Positions 23,705-35,279 of a stretch of DNA of 64,000 bases are shown in pieces (the stretch's first letter is position 1; every line of letters starts with the position of its first letter). The position numbers were made by a program, and so were the translations under genes. The notes under the pieces were generated by a model. It saw nothing but the letters and a program-made list of their open reading frames with translations, searched no databases and was not told the DNA's origin. Source of the stretch: Blastobasis lacticolella (lineage: Eukaryota; Arthropoda; Insecta; Lepidoptera; Blastobasidae); contig LR990049.1 of assembly GCA_905147135.1 (NCBI GenBank), positions 7,829,428 to 7,893,427 of the forward strand, written 5' to 3'.

Positions 23705-24750
23705 GGTCATGGTGGCGACCTATCTGGGAGCTATTTGTTTATTAGTCTAATAAGACTTTTTATGGCGTAATTTATTGTTATAATGTTTGAGTGGGAGAGA
23801 TGATGAGAGATGAAAAGGGCTGTTTTGAACACGCTTTTGGACAGTTGCACACGTTTTTGTTGCAAACGAAGGTAACTGTAATTGCATGGCTCTCAACAAG
23901 GTCACCTACCTTTTACTAGCAATTAAGATAACTTTTTTGCTACATTAACATTTAAATTAAAAGTAGGTACTGCTCGAGTAGGTATGCAACAAAACTATAG
24001 TCCATAAATATGAGATTGATACCATTTGTTAATTCTTATTTTACAATTATTTAATTTATTTAATACAACTTTGTAATAGAAGCTTCGGTACCCACCAACA
24101 ATGGGGGGAGGGACGTAGGTATATGTCGTGTAATGTAGTGCAACAGCCTAGAGAGTGAAGCAATGGAACATGCAGGCAAACAATAGACAATAGCGCACCT
24201 AGCATATTATAGCCTAGTCGATGGTTTATGAAAATAATATATGCTAGCAATATAAAAGCGCCCTTAGAGAAGCGGGAATGCGCGCGCAGGCTGTTTCGTA
24301 GGAAGATATCAGAGGGGGCGTGGCAGCCGTTACGCACCACGCACCGGAGATAAGATAGCACGCGAAAGAGTCGGAAACAACTTCCCGCCATACAAGATCC
24401 GACAAAACAACGACCAACACAATTCGACCGGGTAATATCTGAATAGAACCCCGAAATATCTGCTTCAGAGAGCGTCACCCCGACCAGCAAGGGTTAAATT
24501 TAATATTCGGTCAGGGAAGTTTTGGATGGTATTGTTGAGATTTTCTTTCTTATAAATAGAGCACACTGAAAGTTCTTCGCTCCTGACCGCTCATAAATGT
24601 TTGAATTTCGAATGTTATCTTTTTTTAACATGAGATTCTGCTCCATTATTGATAAAAAAAATTAGCGGGAAATCACGTGTCAATTGTTTTTTTATCGCAA
24701 GTAGAAGTCCGGCCTGGAAAAATGGAATTAACGCAAAATTATTCTGGAGC
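23705..24750. other. unassigned, includes a GC-richer block at 24,280-24,490
   Basis: A plus-strand TATAAAAG (about 24,252) is followed by a GC-rich stretch with GCGCGCGCAGGCTG and CGGAGATAAG. This could be an LTR-like or promoter-like piece, but no primer-binding site, matching second LTR or coding region is visible. The 144-codon minus frame here is discussed under rejected items. Confidence 0.3.
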
Positions 24751-25086
24751 GATGATTTTTATGATTTTAAAAGTTCACTGTCTCCGCAAGACTGCACTCT
24801 TCGTCTTCAAAAGAGTTTTTGAAGCACCTTAAGGCATTGGTCCGCAGACATTGATCGTGACCGTATTTCTTTCCATGATAAAATTCGTGAAGGTGCGATC
24901 ACTGAGAAAAATGTGGCTACTGTCAGGAAACTAATTGATGAAAACCGGCGTATGAGGGCATTCGTGGACATTTGGGGATTGGTATAAGCCAAATTCAAAG
25001 AATCGTCAATATTTGAAAGTAAAAAACGTAGTTACTGCTGAATTCTTCATGAACTCACCCTAGAACAAAAACGAACTCGAGTTAAT

Positions 25087-25476
25087 AAAAAAAATCTATC
25101 ATCTTGGCGTTAATGTCCCGGTTGTGCTCTCGCACAACCGGGACATTAACGCACATAACATCGCATAAACAAGACAGGCGCAGCCACGGGGCGCAGCGGT
25201 GGGAACAACGTCCGTAGTAAACCCTGCTTTACACTCACGCCCCGAATATTACTCGAATTCTCGAGCTTCGTAAGAGAGTGTACACCAGCTATAATAATAA
25301 AAATAATCATCTTGGCGTCAATGTCCCGGTTGTGCTCGAGGGCACGAGGGCCCGGGGTCCCCTTTGACCATGATCCAGGATTTGGCAGGTCAGGTAATTA
25401 CAGTGGAGCGACTGCCATCTGACCTCCATGACCCTGCTACCAGGGGAACCTGACCAGATTGGATCATGGTTAACCT
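25087..25476 (-). mobile_element. SINE C-derived insertion inside mariner
   Basis: This DNA splits the mariner frame between RVN and the KYDHG part. It is flanked by GAGTTAAT (25,079-25,086) and GAGTTGAT (25,477-25,484), an 8-bp target duplication with one mismatch. Its right half (25,305-25,475) is a SINE C body: CTTGGCGTCAATGTCCCGG, GACCATGATCCAGG, GGAACCTGACCAGATTGG. Its left part begins with a second copy of the SINE 3' end folded into a hairpin (25,109-25,150), plus about 150 bp of unassigned GC-rich DNA. Confidence 0.75.
25109..25150. repeat. perfect 19-bp hairpin at SINE C 3' terminus
   Basis: GTTAATGTCCCGGTTGTGC (25,109-25,127), loop TCTC, and its exact reverse complement (25,132-25,150). 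The arm is the 3' terminal sequence of SINE C, as seen again at 25,308-25,332. Confidence 0.9.
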
Positions 25477-25780
25477 GAGTTGATTGGCGTAAAAAAATGT
25501 TGAAGTACGATCACGGACGTTCAAATGCTGTGTATGATATTGTTACAGGAGATGAAACATGAATATATTGTTACATGCCGGAAAGTAAACAATAGTCTTC
25601 TGTGTGGGATTACGAACGCGCCAGCAAACCAACAAAATTGAGGCAGGCGAGGAGCGTAGGCAAAAAAACGATAGCGTTGCGTTGCACTTGAAGAATACAA
25701 TGAGTAAACGCTAAAATTGTAGTGCCTACACCACAATTTTTTTGCCCAGTGTCTTTGAAAAAGTTAGGGAAAAACGACAT

Positions 25781-25800
25781 GAAATGAAATGAAATGAAAT
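25781..25800 (+). repeat. (GAAAT)4 microsatellite
   Basis: Four exact units, followed by TTTATTGAATAAAG, which resembles the A-rich end of a retroposon. Confidence 0.8.
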
Positions 25801-26191
25801 TTTATTGAATAAAGAAAGCGACCAAGAAGTCGCTTGAATGACAATGCTTCGGCGCACACCGCGAAGTAATTTTTGGTTTATGAAAAGGTAGAGCTAGTGA
25901 CCTATCCTGCACATAGTCCAGACAGGGCAGCTGGCCGGGACCTCCACAAGAGAGGGGAATTCTACATAAATTGTACTTATAAGTATAAAAGTGTAGTAAA
26001 CCCTGTAATTTTTATTAGGGTAGACTGGTAGATACAGCTACTGAGCTTCAAGTTCACCTTTGTACTATGTTGTGCATAAAGTGTTAAATAAAATAAATAA
26101 ATAAGAAACCCTTTGCTATGTCTTGAGTATGTACTAATTTTATAGATAATAAAATATGTATTTATATACTCACTTTATATAAAAATTTCAG

Positions 26192-26325
26192 CAACAGAAG
26201 ACGACGTGCACATGCGCCCCGACATTGAAGATGAGCACGTGCGCCCCGCGCGTGCGTTTTGCGAGCCGTTGCTGCAACAGCGCATTCGTGGCGCGTTCGC
26301 GAGATTTGGACGCATGGACGCATAA
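26192..26325 (+). other. GC-rich open segment after an acceptor-like site
   Basis: After AAAAATTTCAG a GC- and CpG-rich frame runs 43 codons to a stop, shifting from acidic (TEDDVHMRPDIEDEH) to basic (PLLQQRIRGAFARFGRMDA). Composition and charge pattern are far from the AT-rich surroundings and look like the end of a coding region, perhaps a transposase C-terminus. No family is recognised, no upstream exon is visible, and the minus strand is open too, so it may be non-coding. Confidence 0.3.
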
Positions 26326-26329
26326 AACG

Positions 26330-27720
26330 CACGAGCCATGCGTATAATCCGCGTCACGAAAGAAGAGACTTGTCAAATGGCAGTAGATGGGATTTCGCGC
26401 AGGTAATCGCCTACTAAGACAGTTGAACCACGTGACCCGCCAAGTCTCTTCTTATTTGACATTAGTTGTACAAGATTGTAAAAAATAGCCTACGTACTAC
26501 CATGAGACAACACTGAAATGCAGCATTGAAAGTGAGTTTATTCCGGAATTTGGATTTCAGCGAAATCATCCACGATTTTCCATTGAAAAAAGCTCGCAAG
26601 ATACCATTCGTATGACATGGGTATAATTTAAAGTTTATTAGTTATCTCGTATTAGTTATCCCGCATACATTTTGCGGGACTAATCCCGTTCAAAAATTTA
26701 GGGGGTCCCGCTGGACTGGTGGGATTACAGAGTAGCATGGTTTATACGTGATACTGTGCGCGGGGCGGTTCGTGGGCCGTGGTCTGGCTGGCTGGGCGCT
26801 GGCTAAGCGATGTGATGAACACTAACCGATGAGATGCTATAAATTCACCCTTAGGTACCTTAATCTCAAATTCATGTTATTAGGTACTTATTTATCAGAA
26901 AAGCACATTCCTTCCAGTCTAACTCGAGTCTCGACGCTCGTGATTGAATAAAATCCATTTATCCACGTCAATTTTCATTTCAATGCTTAGGAATGAAAAT
27001 AACTGTAGAGACAAATATTGTTAATTTATTTATTGAACAGTTGAATGCATATAAGACGTAGCTTATAATGCTTACGCCACAACCAACGCTACCTACCTAT
27101 ACCTACTTATACATATATTAAAAGTATCTACATGACCAAGATTTTTTATTTTTTATCTTTCACGACTTGACTTATTTCCAATTTTAGCCTTGACGTGGAT
27201 TCCCGGGACAGCCTGTATTACCTTAATTAATTAGTGAATACTATGATTCTATTCGCGGGCCTTGAATAAAAACATATTCATTGATTACCCCTATAAATAA
27301 GTTGTCACAATTATGTCACAACGGTTTTGAGTTATTTTTACACTTCGATAACTCTTTCGAAGCGGTTGACACAAAAAAATATGATAGTCTCTCGATATTT
27401 GTAACAATTTCTATACTATTATGTAGTACTCTACGACTATACATGTAATATATATTTATACCACTAAAGTCTTAAAACACGGAATAAGGTGTGCAATTAT
27501 TTTGTAGTGACAAAATAAAAGACTCCAACCATTACATTTGCTGAACTGCTGGCAGCAGGAGTCTGCGGTTGCTGCAATTACGTCTGATTGCCGACTTGGC
27601 TCACAATTATTGGTAGACAAGAAACTGAGCAACGCTGAACTTAGTCGACGACGATAGCACTTCTACAGTTATTCTCTGTAGGCGCCAATTAGTTCTTGTT
27701 TTAAGTGTTGTGTAAGATAT
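26330..27720. other. no gene recognised
   Basis: A 13-bp inverted pair, AAGAAGAGACTTG and CAAGTCTCTTCTT, lies at about 26,360 and 26,442. A GC-rich patch is at about 26,705-26,810. The rest is AT-rich and unassigned. Confidence 0.35.
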
Positions 27721-27734
27721 TAACGTTTGGGGCG

Positions 27735-27975
27735 ACTAGCAAGTCTACGTATAATCTGTTCAAACTGACTTGTCTTATTTGGTTACAGAAATTATGTATA
27801 TAATTGGATAAAGTGCAGCAGTATTCGTTGAAATTCACATTCTATGTGTTTCTTATACAATTCTCGACATCTATACACAATATACGTAGCGTGATTGATA
27901 CGATAAGTCGATACGGCATTGTTTGTTCACCAAATAAGACAAGTCAGTTTAAACAGATCATAAGTAAGACCTATC
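27735..27975. mobile_element. inverted-repeat MITE-like element
   Basis: The arm 27,756-27,783 and its partner 27,929-27,956 match as inverted copies at 27 of 28 bases (core CTGACTTGTCTTATTTGGT). Weaker pairing continues outward about 15-20 bp. The loop of about 145 bp has no coding sense. Exact ends and target duplication are not resolved. Confidence 0.65.
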
Positions 27976-28019
27976 CAATGATGGCTAGCAATTACCGTAG
28001 ATTATGGAAAAGACAATAA

Positions 28020-28730
28020 TCGCCTATAGAATTTGATGGTGCCGTAGGTTATCCTACCGAGTACGAGAAAAATTCCACTTTGTAGTGATAGTAGACGTTT
28101 GGGAGATTCACAAAACGTTAGTCTGACCGTGCACAGCCTAGCACTAAAAACTATTTTTCTTTTTGTGACCCAAACTTCGACTTCTCGTAGCGATAATACT
28201 TACATAGCCTCTTGTGTGTGTTCTATAAGTAAATAAACCGGAGAGCCTCAAGATAATTTTGGCAGTTTCGCTTTTCAGCCACATTAAAGAAACTTTTCTC
28301 TTTTGTGGCTATTTTAAGATAACCAATACCGGTCGTTATTCTCCTAACACATTCAAAGACTAATTGAATATTAGTCATTTCAGAAAACGTGCCTCAATAG
28401 ATTTCTTTCATATTAACCTATTTCGCTATTCCTAGTAGACTGATATAACTTGACCATGTCAACACACAGGTCACATATTTAGGCCATTATTATTTCACGT
28501 GGCATGACGTAATGGCTTTTATAAGGCCCTCTTGTGTGAAAGGGTTCGGAAAATGGGTGGAAAAACAACCCTTCAAATGTCCTGTTTAGATGAAAGAGTG
28601 GTCCTGAGGGTGCTTGCGGTTCTTAAGATCGTTTTCCATACGTTTTTGGAGGTTTAGAAAGATTAATTATTTCCTCGAGCATTTCGTATATCTATTCTTT
28701 ATATTTCGTATATCATTCTATATACCTATC
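28020..28730. other. unique DNA, nothing recognised
   Basis: No exon or repeat was supported. The part at 28,480-28,590 is slightly GC-richer. Confidence 0.4.
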
Positions 28731-28734
28731 ATCA

Positions 28735-28805
28735 TCATCATCATCTTGGCGTTATGTCCCGATTGCGCCTCCAGGCCCAGGGGGACTGAGGGCCCAGGGT
28801 CATCA
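28735..28805 (-). mobile_element. SINE family C, 3' fragment
   Basis: TCATCATCATCATCTTGGCG, then TTATGTCCCGATTG and GAGGGCCCAGGGTC match the 3' end of SINE C on the minus strand. Confidence 0.6.
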
Positions 28806-28809
28806 TATA

Positions 28810-30585
28810 TTACCTATGTGCCTTTGAATAATTGTTTGTTCGTACAATTTCGCTTATTGGTCGTGCTTATTAGGTCTTGCGGTCAAAGTGCATAATTTAG
28901 TTAATTGTGGGCCATGTGTCAAATAATGATCTGGCTAACCCTTGCAAAATACTTCGAATCTAAACAGGCAATACTCCGGATTCCTCAAACTATGTGCGAT
29001 ACGATTACATAGTAACATACTCGTACATATATTACATTTAAACTAGTTAGACAACCTAGCTGCCTGTACAAGCAGTCTCTTGTTTAAATATGGATCATAT
29101 TCTAGGCACAGTTATTTGCTTTAGAGGAACAGCGTCAGAGTCAATCTCGTGGTATATTCAAGCCGAGTACAAGCAGAAGTTATTAACAAACCGACAGGTT
29201 TCCGTAAGTTCTCACTCCTGGGAAATCAAAGCCGGTAAGGCAGCAACCCGAGTTGTTCTTTAAAATGCGGCCGCAGTTAACTGTACGTGCTTTGGATAGA
29301 TACAAATTCGGGATCAAATCATGTTTGTTTAAATAAATAAACCTATTTAAATATAACTTTGAGTTTTTTTCTCTAGAGGACGATACTACGTGAGTGTATA
29401 TTTGAAAATATGTGACATATTTTTCCTCCGGCATAGGTATTTCTTTGTGGCAAGGTATGCCGGTCGAGACTTGGAAATAGTGTAGCTGCCTGCCCGTGGA
29501 AGAGCTTTCGGGATCGGTTCAAGAGTTCCAGAAATGACCAAAAGATACAATTTCTAAACAAGTACAACTTAAACGTTTATACGAAAAAATTCTGCCTATA
29601 TTATCCGCGGCTATCGAGATGGGTTGAAACATTGTCGTAAAAAAAAAGTTACCTTGTCAAGGTTAATTTACTTCGACAAGATTCCATTCCAATCTGCTTT
29701 CCCTAGATTTATAGCTATATTAACAAAAATATCAAAAGAAGAACAGAACAAACACACTTTTGCAATCGTAATATTTGTCAGGACATACTCAATTAGGTAA
29801 AATAAACAGGTGAAAAAGCGCGCATTCGACAGAAGCAGCCGAGGCGGGGCCACTTCACAGTGCCGCATTTCCCCGCTGTATTTTTAAAAGGAATTCGTCA
29901 TCGTCTTTATTGCTGACATTTATCAAACCCTGAGTATCGTTCATCATCGTTCAAATTAGGCTCGCACTTCGAGAGCCTTTCCCTCCAATCTTCGCATTAT
30001 TAAACAAATTCCTTTCACCGAATTTTCTGTTTCAGTTATGAATATTATATTATAAGACTTCTATAAGTCACCAGCGAAGTCACAAAACAACCCTTCCACC
30101 ATCGGACCATGGCTTTCCGCCAAGTTCGTGCTTAAGTCGGCTTGTTTGAACCGAATTTCGTTCGAGAGATTAGTGGAGATAAACTCCCGGGCCAGCGGTT
30201 CTCAACTGTTCTTCGTAGTCATCGTTGAGTCATCGTATTTAAAATGAGCCCTGGCTATTTTATAAGTACATGATTTTTGTGTTATAATAGCTACAAAATG
30301 TTGTACAGTACCTATCTAGACCGATTAATAAGTTTACCTTGTACTCAGCGCTATTAAAGGAATATTATTATGAGGTTCACTGATCTCGGCAGCCTTTGTT
30401 CCAAGCGCGGGGCAGCATTCACATCGCATTGCTCTTTACGTGCTAGTACGGGATTGGTCAGTTAATTACTGGAATTATTCAATTGAATGGATGGAATGCT
30501 TTCCGTGCTGGCTACAGTAACAACTAACAGTGGTCCTATAACAACTTTACCACTAAATATTTAAGTCTTCTATAGCCTGTTAAGT
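28810..30585. other. no gene recognised
   Basis: Mixed AT-rich DNA. Overlapping short minus-strand frames at 29,180-29,570 lack start or splice logic and any family pattern. Confidence 0.4.
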
Positions 30586-30589
30586 TAAG

Positions 30590-30890
30590 GTTATCGATGG
30601 CAAGAAAATATAGGCTACAATTTATCTCAAAATTCAAAGTTGTTCCTACAGGATTACGTTATATCCGAATTTCACGTGGTTACTCCTTCTCGCAGAAACT
30701 GAACCAATGTTTATGAACTTTGGTAATATTGTAGTTTTTATTATGCCAGAATAAAACATGGGCTTATACATCCTAATATTGAAAGTAGTTCCCACGGGAT
30801 CACGCCATAATTCTTCACGCAAAAATTACTAAATGTGTTTTGATGAAATTTGACAGTGTTGTAGATTATACATAGATGAATTCGGAACAT
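30590..30890. mobile_element. diverged Helitron-like sequence
   Basis: Two overlapping stretches carry the Helitron-family wording seen elsewhere in the window: ATAGGCTACAATTTATCTC, GCAGAAACTGAACCAATG, then AGTTCCCACGGGATCACG and GCAAAAATTACTAAATGTG with TTTGATGAAATTTGACAG. It is probably one or two old copies. Termini are not found. Confidence 0.45.
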
Positions 30891-31129
30891 AATATAACAA
30901 TATAGTACAGTTACTCTTTGCGTTATTTATACCGCCACTGTACATGTTTAAAAGTGTCTTCATTTTGGGTATTTTATTTAAATTTGTAGATTTTCTTCGG
31001 GAAGTATTAAAAATATGTACTTATTTTTTCGCTCATCTAACTCCAACACCCGCGCCCAATCTCACTCGGTAACTATCCGAGTATCTGGAAAATCGAGGCC
31101 AGAGTAAAAATAATGTTTTAAATAGGTAA

Positions 31130-31345
31130 CATTGTCACTCACCACAAGGTGAGATGGTGGTCACATAAAAAAGGCCATTTAAAAAAACAAGTTCCCTAGT
31201 TTTGATTGAATGAATAACATTTTATTGCACACTTCATGACTCATTTAAAAGAATACAATGGGTACTAAAAAACTTAACAGTAGAACAAGCAACAGGCGGC
31301 CTTATCGCTTAAATCGATTTCTTATAGCCAACCTTTTTGGGTACA
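31130..31345 (-). mobile_element. LINE 3' end fragments
   Basis: The minus-strand reading ends in GTGCAATAAAATGTTATTC. Upstream lies GCGATAAGGCCGCCTG, a 3'-UTR block widespread in lepidopteran LINEs. At 31,135-31,165 there is a separate CACTCACCACAAGGTGAGA piece of the same general kind. Confidence 0.55.
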
Positions 31346-31349
31346 TAAC

Positions 31350-32810
31350 TGTCAACAGGAACACGATAAGAAAATAAACTGAGAGTAAGCTCGTTCAAGC
31401 TGAAGGGAAAATATGGGTGAAATTTTAATTCATATTAATAAAACTACTTATAGTTAAATTTATATACCTAGCTAATTTTATAAATACATATTGAAAAACA
31501 TAATAGAAAAGAGTTACGTTTCTCTAGAATAAAATACAACAAAGATATAAGGTACCCAACAAGAATTATGAGAAGCAATAAACATGAAGAAGCTTTATGG
31601 GACAAACAGTAGAAGATGAGCTTTAACCAGCTTTTTAAAATATGGTACAGATTTCAATTTCTTATCTTGATTTTCGGCATGAAAAGTTCATTAATTTGAT
31701 GCATGACGCTGATTTTCTCTATCTTTGAACCGTTCACTTTTGGTATTGTCAACGTAATTTGAAATTTATTTAATTATAAAAATTTAAAATTGTTCGACTC
31801 GAGGCGAGCTGTTCAAAAATAAAGCCCCCGTTTCGTCGTCGTGTTTACAACCACTCTCTTAAACCTAGGGAATCAAGAGATTTGTATTTACTTAAGATTT
31901 CAAATGACTCAGACGGCAGGATATTTAAATTTCTCCCAGAGTTTGTCTTCTTGAAAAATGACGTCTTTTGCATTCCCAATGTTTTATCTCTAGATGCTAA
32001 TTTAGAATGTTTCTTTTGTAATGGAACAGATTTTCTAATCACATTTTAAAGTTTACTGAATTGAATAGTACACGGTCTCAAATATATAAATATTAGAAAT
32101 ACATATAGTAATATCTACTTGCCTACTTAGACAATACTTATTAGGTAAAATGCTAAAGGCTAAAGTCAGCGCGTTCGTCTATTAAATGGAATTTTATATC
32201 GAAAGCCCTCTAGCACTTAGTCCCCATAAAATGTGGGTTGCAGGGTGATAAAAAGAAGAGCAATGAAATGGTCAGCCCCTAGGCCCTAGCCTATTTTATC
32301 ACAACCTACAAAGGTTGGTTAGCTACCTAAAGGCACTATTGCTTTACCCACAGCGTTTTATCCGGGGAATACCCTCATACCTCCTATTACCACAGTTGTA
32401 AAACAGCAAGCAACGAAAGTACTTTATTCTCCCGATCTCTGAGCCGTAAAAATGTAAGCGTCGAGTTTCTAAGTACGTACTCGCTTTGAGCAATATTTGC
32501 GCGAAGCTAGCAGAAAGCAAAGCCTTGTCTGTATAGGTGGAATACCGTTCCAATTTTAAAATAAGGGTCATTTTCCGTATTTCCATTAGAAATTATAGTG
32601 GAGATTTTCTTCTATGATATTATAATAAGTATCTTTAATATTAATTAGTGCACTCTACACCAAAAAAGCATAGGAAAAGGCAAAAGTATAGTACGACAAC
32701 AACGAGTACCTATTATCCACAGGAACCTGAATAAATTGACTTATTTATTGTAATAAGTCAATTTTAGATTTCAGTGGATAGTACTTATCGTTATTATTAA
32801 ATTAAACGAG
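31350..32810. other. no gene recognised
   Basis: The DNA is AT-rich. Weak LINE 3'-UTR-like words occur at about 32,225-32,345 (GGTCAGCCCCTAGGCCCTAG). No frame is convincing. Confidence 0.35.
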
Positions 32811-32814
32811 ACTG

Positions 32815-33060
32815 ACACGCGACGTACCTTTTCGATTTGTTTTGCCGACGTTTCGATTACACCCACCGTGGTCACGAAGACAGGTCACAGTGGAGAAGTG
32901 ACAGCTGCGGTGATGTGCGGGTAGACTTCCTATCCTCACATGGATGCGGGTAGGCGTCCCAACCTTCCATAGAGGTGTCAGTTTGTTGTTAACCCGGAAG
33001 TTCACGTCACACAACACTCATGATGTCCGCGGATACGTCCGACGATAAATCTTCAGTCTC
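32815..33060 (-). mobile_element. Penelope-like retroelement 3' fragment (tentative)
   Basis: On the minus strand it runs from TTATCGTCGGACGTATCCGC through GGTGTAATCGAAACGTCGG to AATCGAAAAGGTACGTCGCG. The last two are familiar 3' blocks of lepidopteran Penelope-like elements. A 22-bp copy of the terminal block is also at 38,160-38,181 on the plus strand. No GIY-YIG or reverse-transcriptase sequence is preserved. Confidence 0.4.
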
Positions 33061-33550
33061 AAAATTATTTATTTTGCACCCCACTGGGTTCCCACTGGGT
33101 AAGTCCCATTTAATATAATAATATGTATACAGAACGCGAATTTAGTTTGAAACGAGTACTTATCGTTGTCGTGCTCTACTTTTGTCTTTTTCTATTGATA
33201 TCAAGACGTTCATTTGGCCAATGGATTATATTTTTCGGCAGTTTATAAATAATTGATTTTTAACCCTTTTCGGACCTGGCGGCGATGTCAATGGATATAG
33301 GTTTATAGCTGATTTAAAGTCAAATATAAATGTACTATGCAGGTAAATATACCAAGTCAAGTACGAGCCATAGGTCATGGACCAATGACAAGCAGGTAAG
33401 CATATTTGATATTGTTGCCTCTTTAGCATTACCGATCTTAATGCAGATCAATATTTTATGCTGTTAATGACTTTATTTACATTAAAAGAGATATTTACAA
33501 CTTAAACATAACACATAAACAACATGAAATGACATATAAACAATAAAAAC

Positions 33551-34078
33551 TAGAGATGAAACGGATAGTTGTTTGGCCGAATACCGAATATCCGGCCATC
33601 TCATTAGCTGGATAGCCGGCGGCCGGATAATTGGCAGGACATAGTCTCTGAACAAGTCAGTGATTTCAAGTCTTCGTACAATGTGAATAATTTTAACTTT
33701 GATCTGAACAATTCCTTCGACCTACGACGGTTCCATAGATTCGAAATACGCGCTTACACATTAGCCCACAGCAGAGTGCAGTAAAAAATTCTTATAAAAT
33801 CAAGACAAACGAAATCGCTTGCTACCATTCAATGTAGGATCAATTCGTAGTTTAATCCAATTTATAATAATTTACTTTAGATTAAAATTCTTTTTGCTAT
33901 ATGAACAACAGGTACCAATAGTCATTGCAACAGTTTTTTAAATTACTTTTTTGCGATGTTCAAAATCATATTTGTTTACTTTTCATAAATTCTTTGCTAT
34001 CCGGTATCCGGCCGGATAGTAAATTAAGGCCGAATATGCCGGATACCTGATAGTAACCGGATATCCGTTTCATCTCAA
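33551..34078. mobile_element. 528-bp hAT-type MITE with 8-bp target duplication
   Basis: Both ends carry the inverted repeat T(A/T)GAGATGAAACGGATA, with continued weaker pairing through CCGAATA/ATCCGGCC blocks. The element is flanked on both sides by ATAAAAAC (33,543-33,550 and 34,079-34,086), an exact 8-bp duplication as made by hAT transposases. The interior is non-coding, so a transposase must be supplied in trans. Confidence 0.85.
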
Positions 34079-34129
34079 ATAAAAACCTAGTAAGGTTAGA
34101 GTACTAAATTACCTAAATAGGTAAAACAT

Positions 34130-34420
34130 TTGCCCCATGTCCTCTGATTGCGGAAATGTGCCCAGAAGGCTGGCCGCGTTGCCCCGCTGGGTGGCGAAGC
34201 TTATACGCTGTCCCAATTAGAGCTGGAACCTTCTGGTCACTTACTAATGTCGACTAGGCGCTTGGCTAGTTCCCTATATAGGGATAGTGCGCCTGGTCCC
34301 CACGGCCCAAGGGTTTCCACGCCAAATGGCGCAAATATGTAGTCGCCACCGAGGCATGCATATTTTCGCCGTTTGGCGTTTTCAGCAGAGGCGGCACCGG
34401 CCCCTGCTTTTTTTTCATCA
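34130..34420 (-). pseudogene. non-LTR retrotransposon C-terminal remnant
   Basis: The minus-strand frame gives KYACLGGDYIFAPFGVETLG, then WGPGALSLYRELAKRLVDIS. After a stop and frameshift it gives LGQRISFATQRGNAASLLGT. This is the end of a long retroelement protein seen widely in arthropods (pattern 'PF.VET.G..G', 'QRIS.AIQRGNA'). The clade is not assigned. Stops show it is dead. Confidence 0.6.
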
Positions 34421-34629
34421 AGAACAGTTAATCATTATAAGTAGGCGATACACGTACGAACTAAAAGTACGCGGTTTATAAGTTCACTAACTTACCCAGC
34501 TCGCTATTTTATTAATTCGAGTCAATAGCTTCGAAAATCAATAAATTTCGAAACAGAAAACCATTAAGTAATTAACCTTAAGCTAATTTTATGCACAAAA
34601 CACAACTGCACGAGATACATCACAAAAAA

Positions 34630-34815
34630 ATATCGGCTCGCGGCTCGCGGTGCTCATACACGCGCGAGCTGAAGCCGCGAGCCGCGAGCTGCGAGCAAAA
34701 ATCAAACACGTTGGATCGCCGGCAAACTTACTCGACGGTTTTAAAGTACGTGTACTTGGACTTGGACTGACACACGAGCGAGCAAGGTCGTCGAGCCACA
34801 AGTACACGTACTTAC
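34630..34815. repeat. CpG-rich block with two nested inverted repeats
   Basis: CTCGCGGCTCGCGG (about 34,637) pairs with CCGCGAGCCGCGAG (about 34,675). AGTACGTGTACTTG (about 34,746) pairs with CAAGTACACGTACT (about 34,799). The block is the most CpG-dense within several kb. A promoter or first exon of an unseen gene, or a mobile-element end, are both possible. A minus frame of 81 codons here has no family pattern. Confidence 0.5.
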
Positions 34816-35204
34816 TAGCCCGTCTGTCGGCCACTTTACATAGATATATTTATTTATGCTAAATTGTCCTTTTATTACTTAATATTCTACACTTTTTTCC
34901 GGGTCCATTACAATGGACAACAGGTAAAACTTGATCACAAATCTAAAAACCTGTGAATAAAGCATGATTTTGTTATTTATAAATATTATTTTACAGGTTT
35001 CGCCTCCCCTGACATCAATATATTTACGGTTTGCGTACTGGAAAAAAGCACATTGATGAAGAATGTGACGATAATAATTTATACACAGCGCATCAAACTC
35101 GAACCCACGAATCATGGATCGATAGCCAACTGCCGACCTTCCTGATGACTATCAAGCGCCTGCCCCATAGAAATACATAAAAACCAACCCCTAAATTCTC
35201 AAGT

Positions 35205-35275
35205 CGTACACTGCTGGGTATAGGCCTCCATGACAGGCAACCATGATAATGATGATTGCCTATTTCACAAGTGGC
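35205..35275 (-). mobile_element. LINE 3' tail fragment
   Basis: CACTGCTGGGTATAGGCCTCC is a version of the 3' end found at 48,155-48,325 (CCACTGCTGGGCATAGGCC). Only about 60 bp remain. Confidence 0.5.
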
Positions 35276-35279
35276 AGTA

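Larger units (their letters stand above)
24752..25690 (+). pseudogene. mariner-family transposase fossil
   Basis: Plus-strand pieces in changing frames give the mariner order: YDFKSSLSPQDCTLRLQKSF (N-terminal helix-turn-helix), then TEKNVATVRKLIDENRRM, HLGIGISQIQRI, then HELTLEQKRTRVN. After an interruption follow KYDHGRSNAVYDIVTGDET and RASKPTKLRQARSVGKKT. VTGDE holds the first catalytic aspartate (codon at 25,551). Stops and frameshifts break it several times, and the second half with the last catalytic residue is missing. The break at 25,087-25,476 is a SINE-derived insertion, not a deletion. Members of this family cut and paste at TA sites. Confidence 0.85.

Noticed and set aside
24056..24490. 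Longest open frame of the window, 144 codons, minus strand
   Set aside because: No family pattern. Its cysteine- and leucine-rich content looks like a reverse reading of GC-rich repeat-like DNA. No splice or start context was found, and the plus strand here looks more like a promoter or LTR piece.
24240..24660. Possible LTR of a retrotransposon (TATAAAAG, GC-rich block)
   Set aside because: No matching second LTR, primer-binding site, polypurine tract or gag/pol sequence is visible. It is kept only as an unassigned note.
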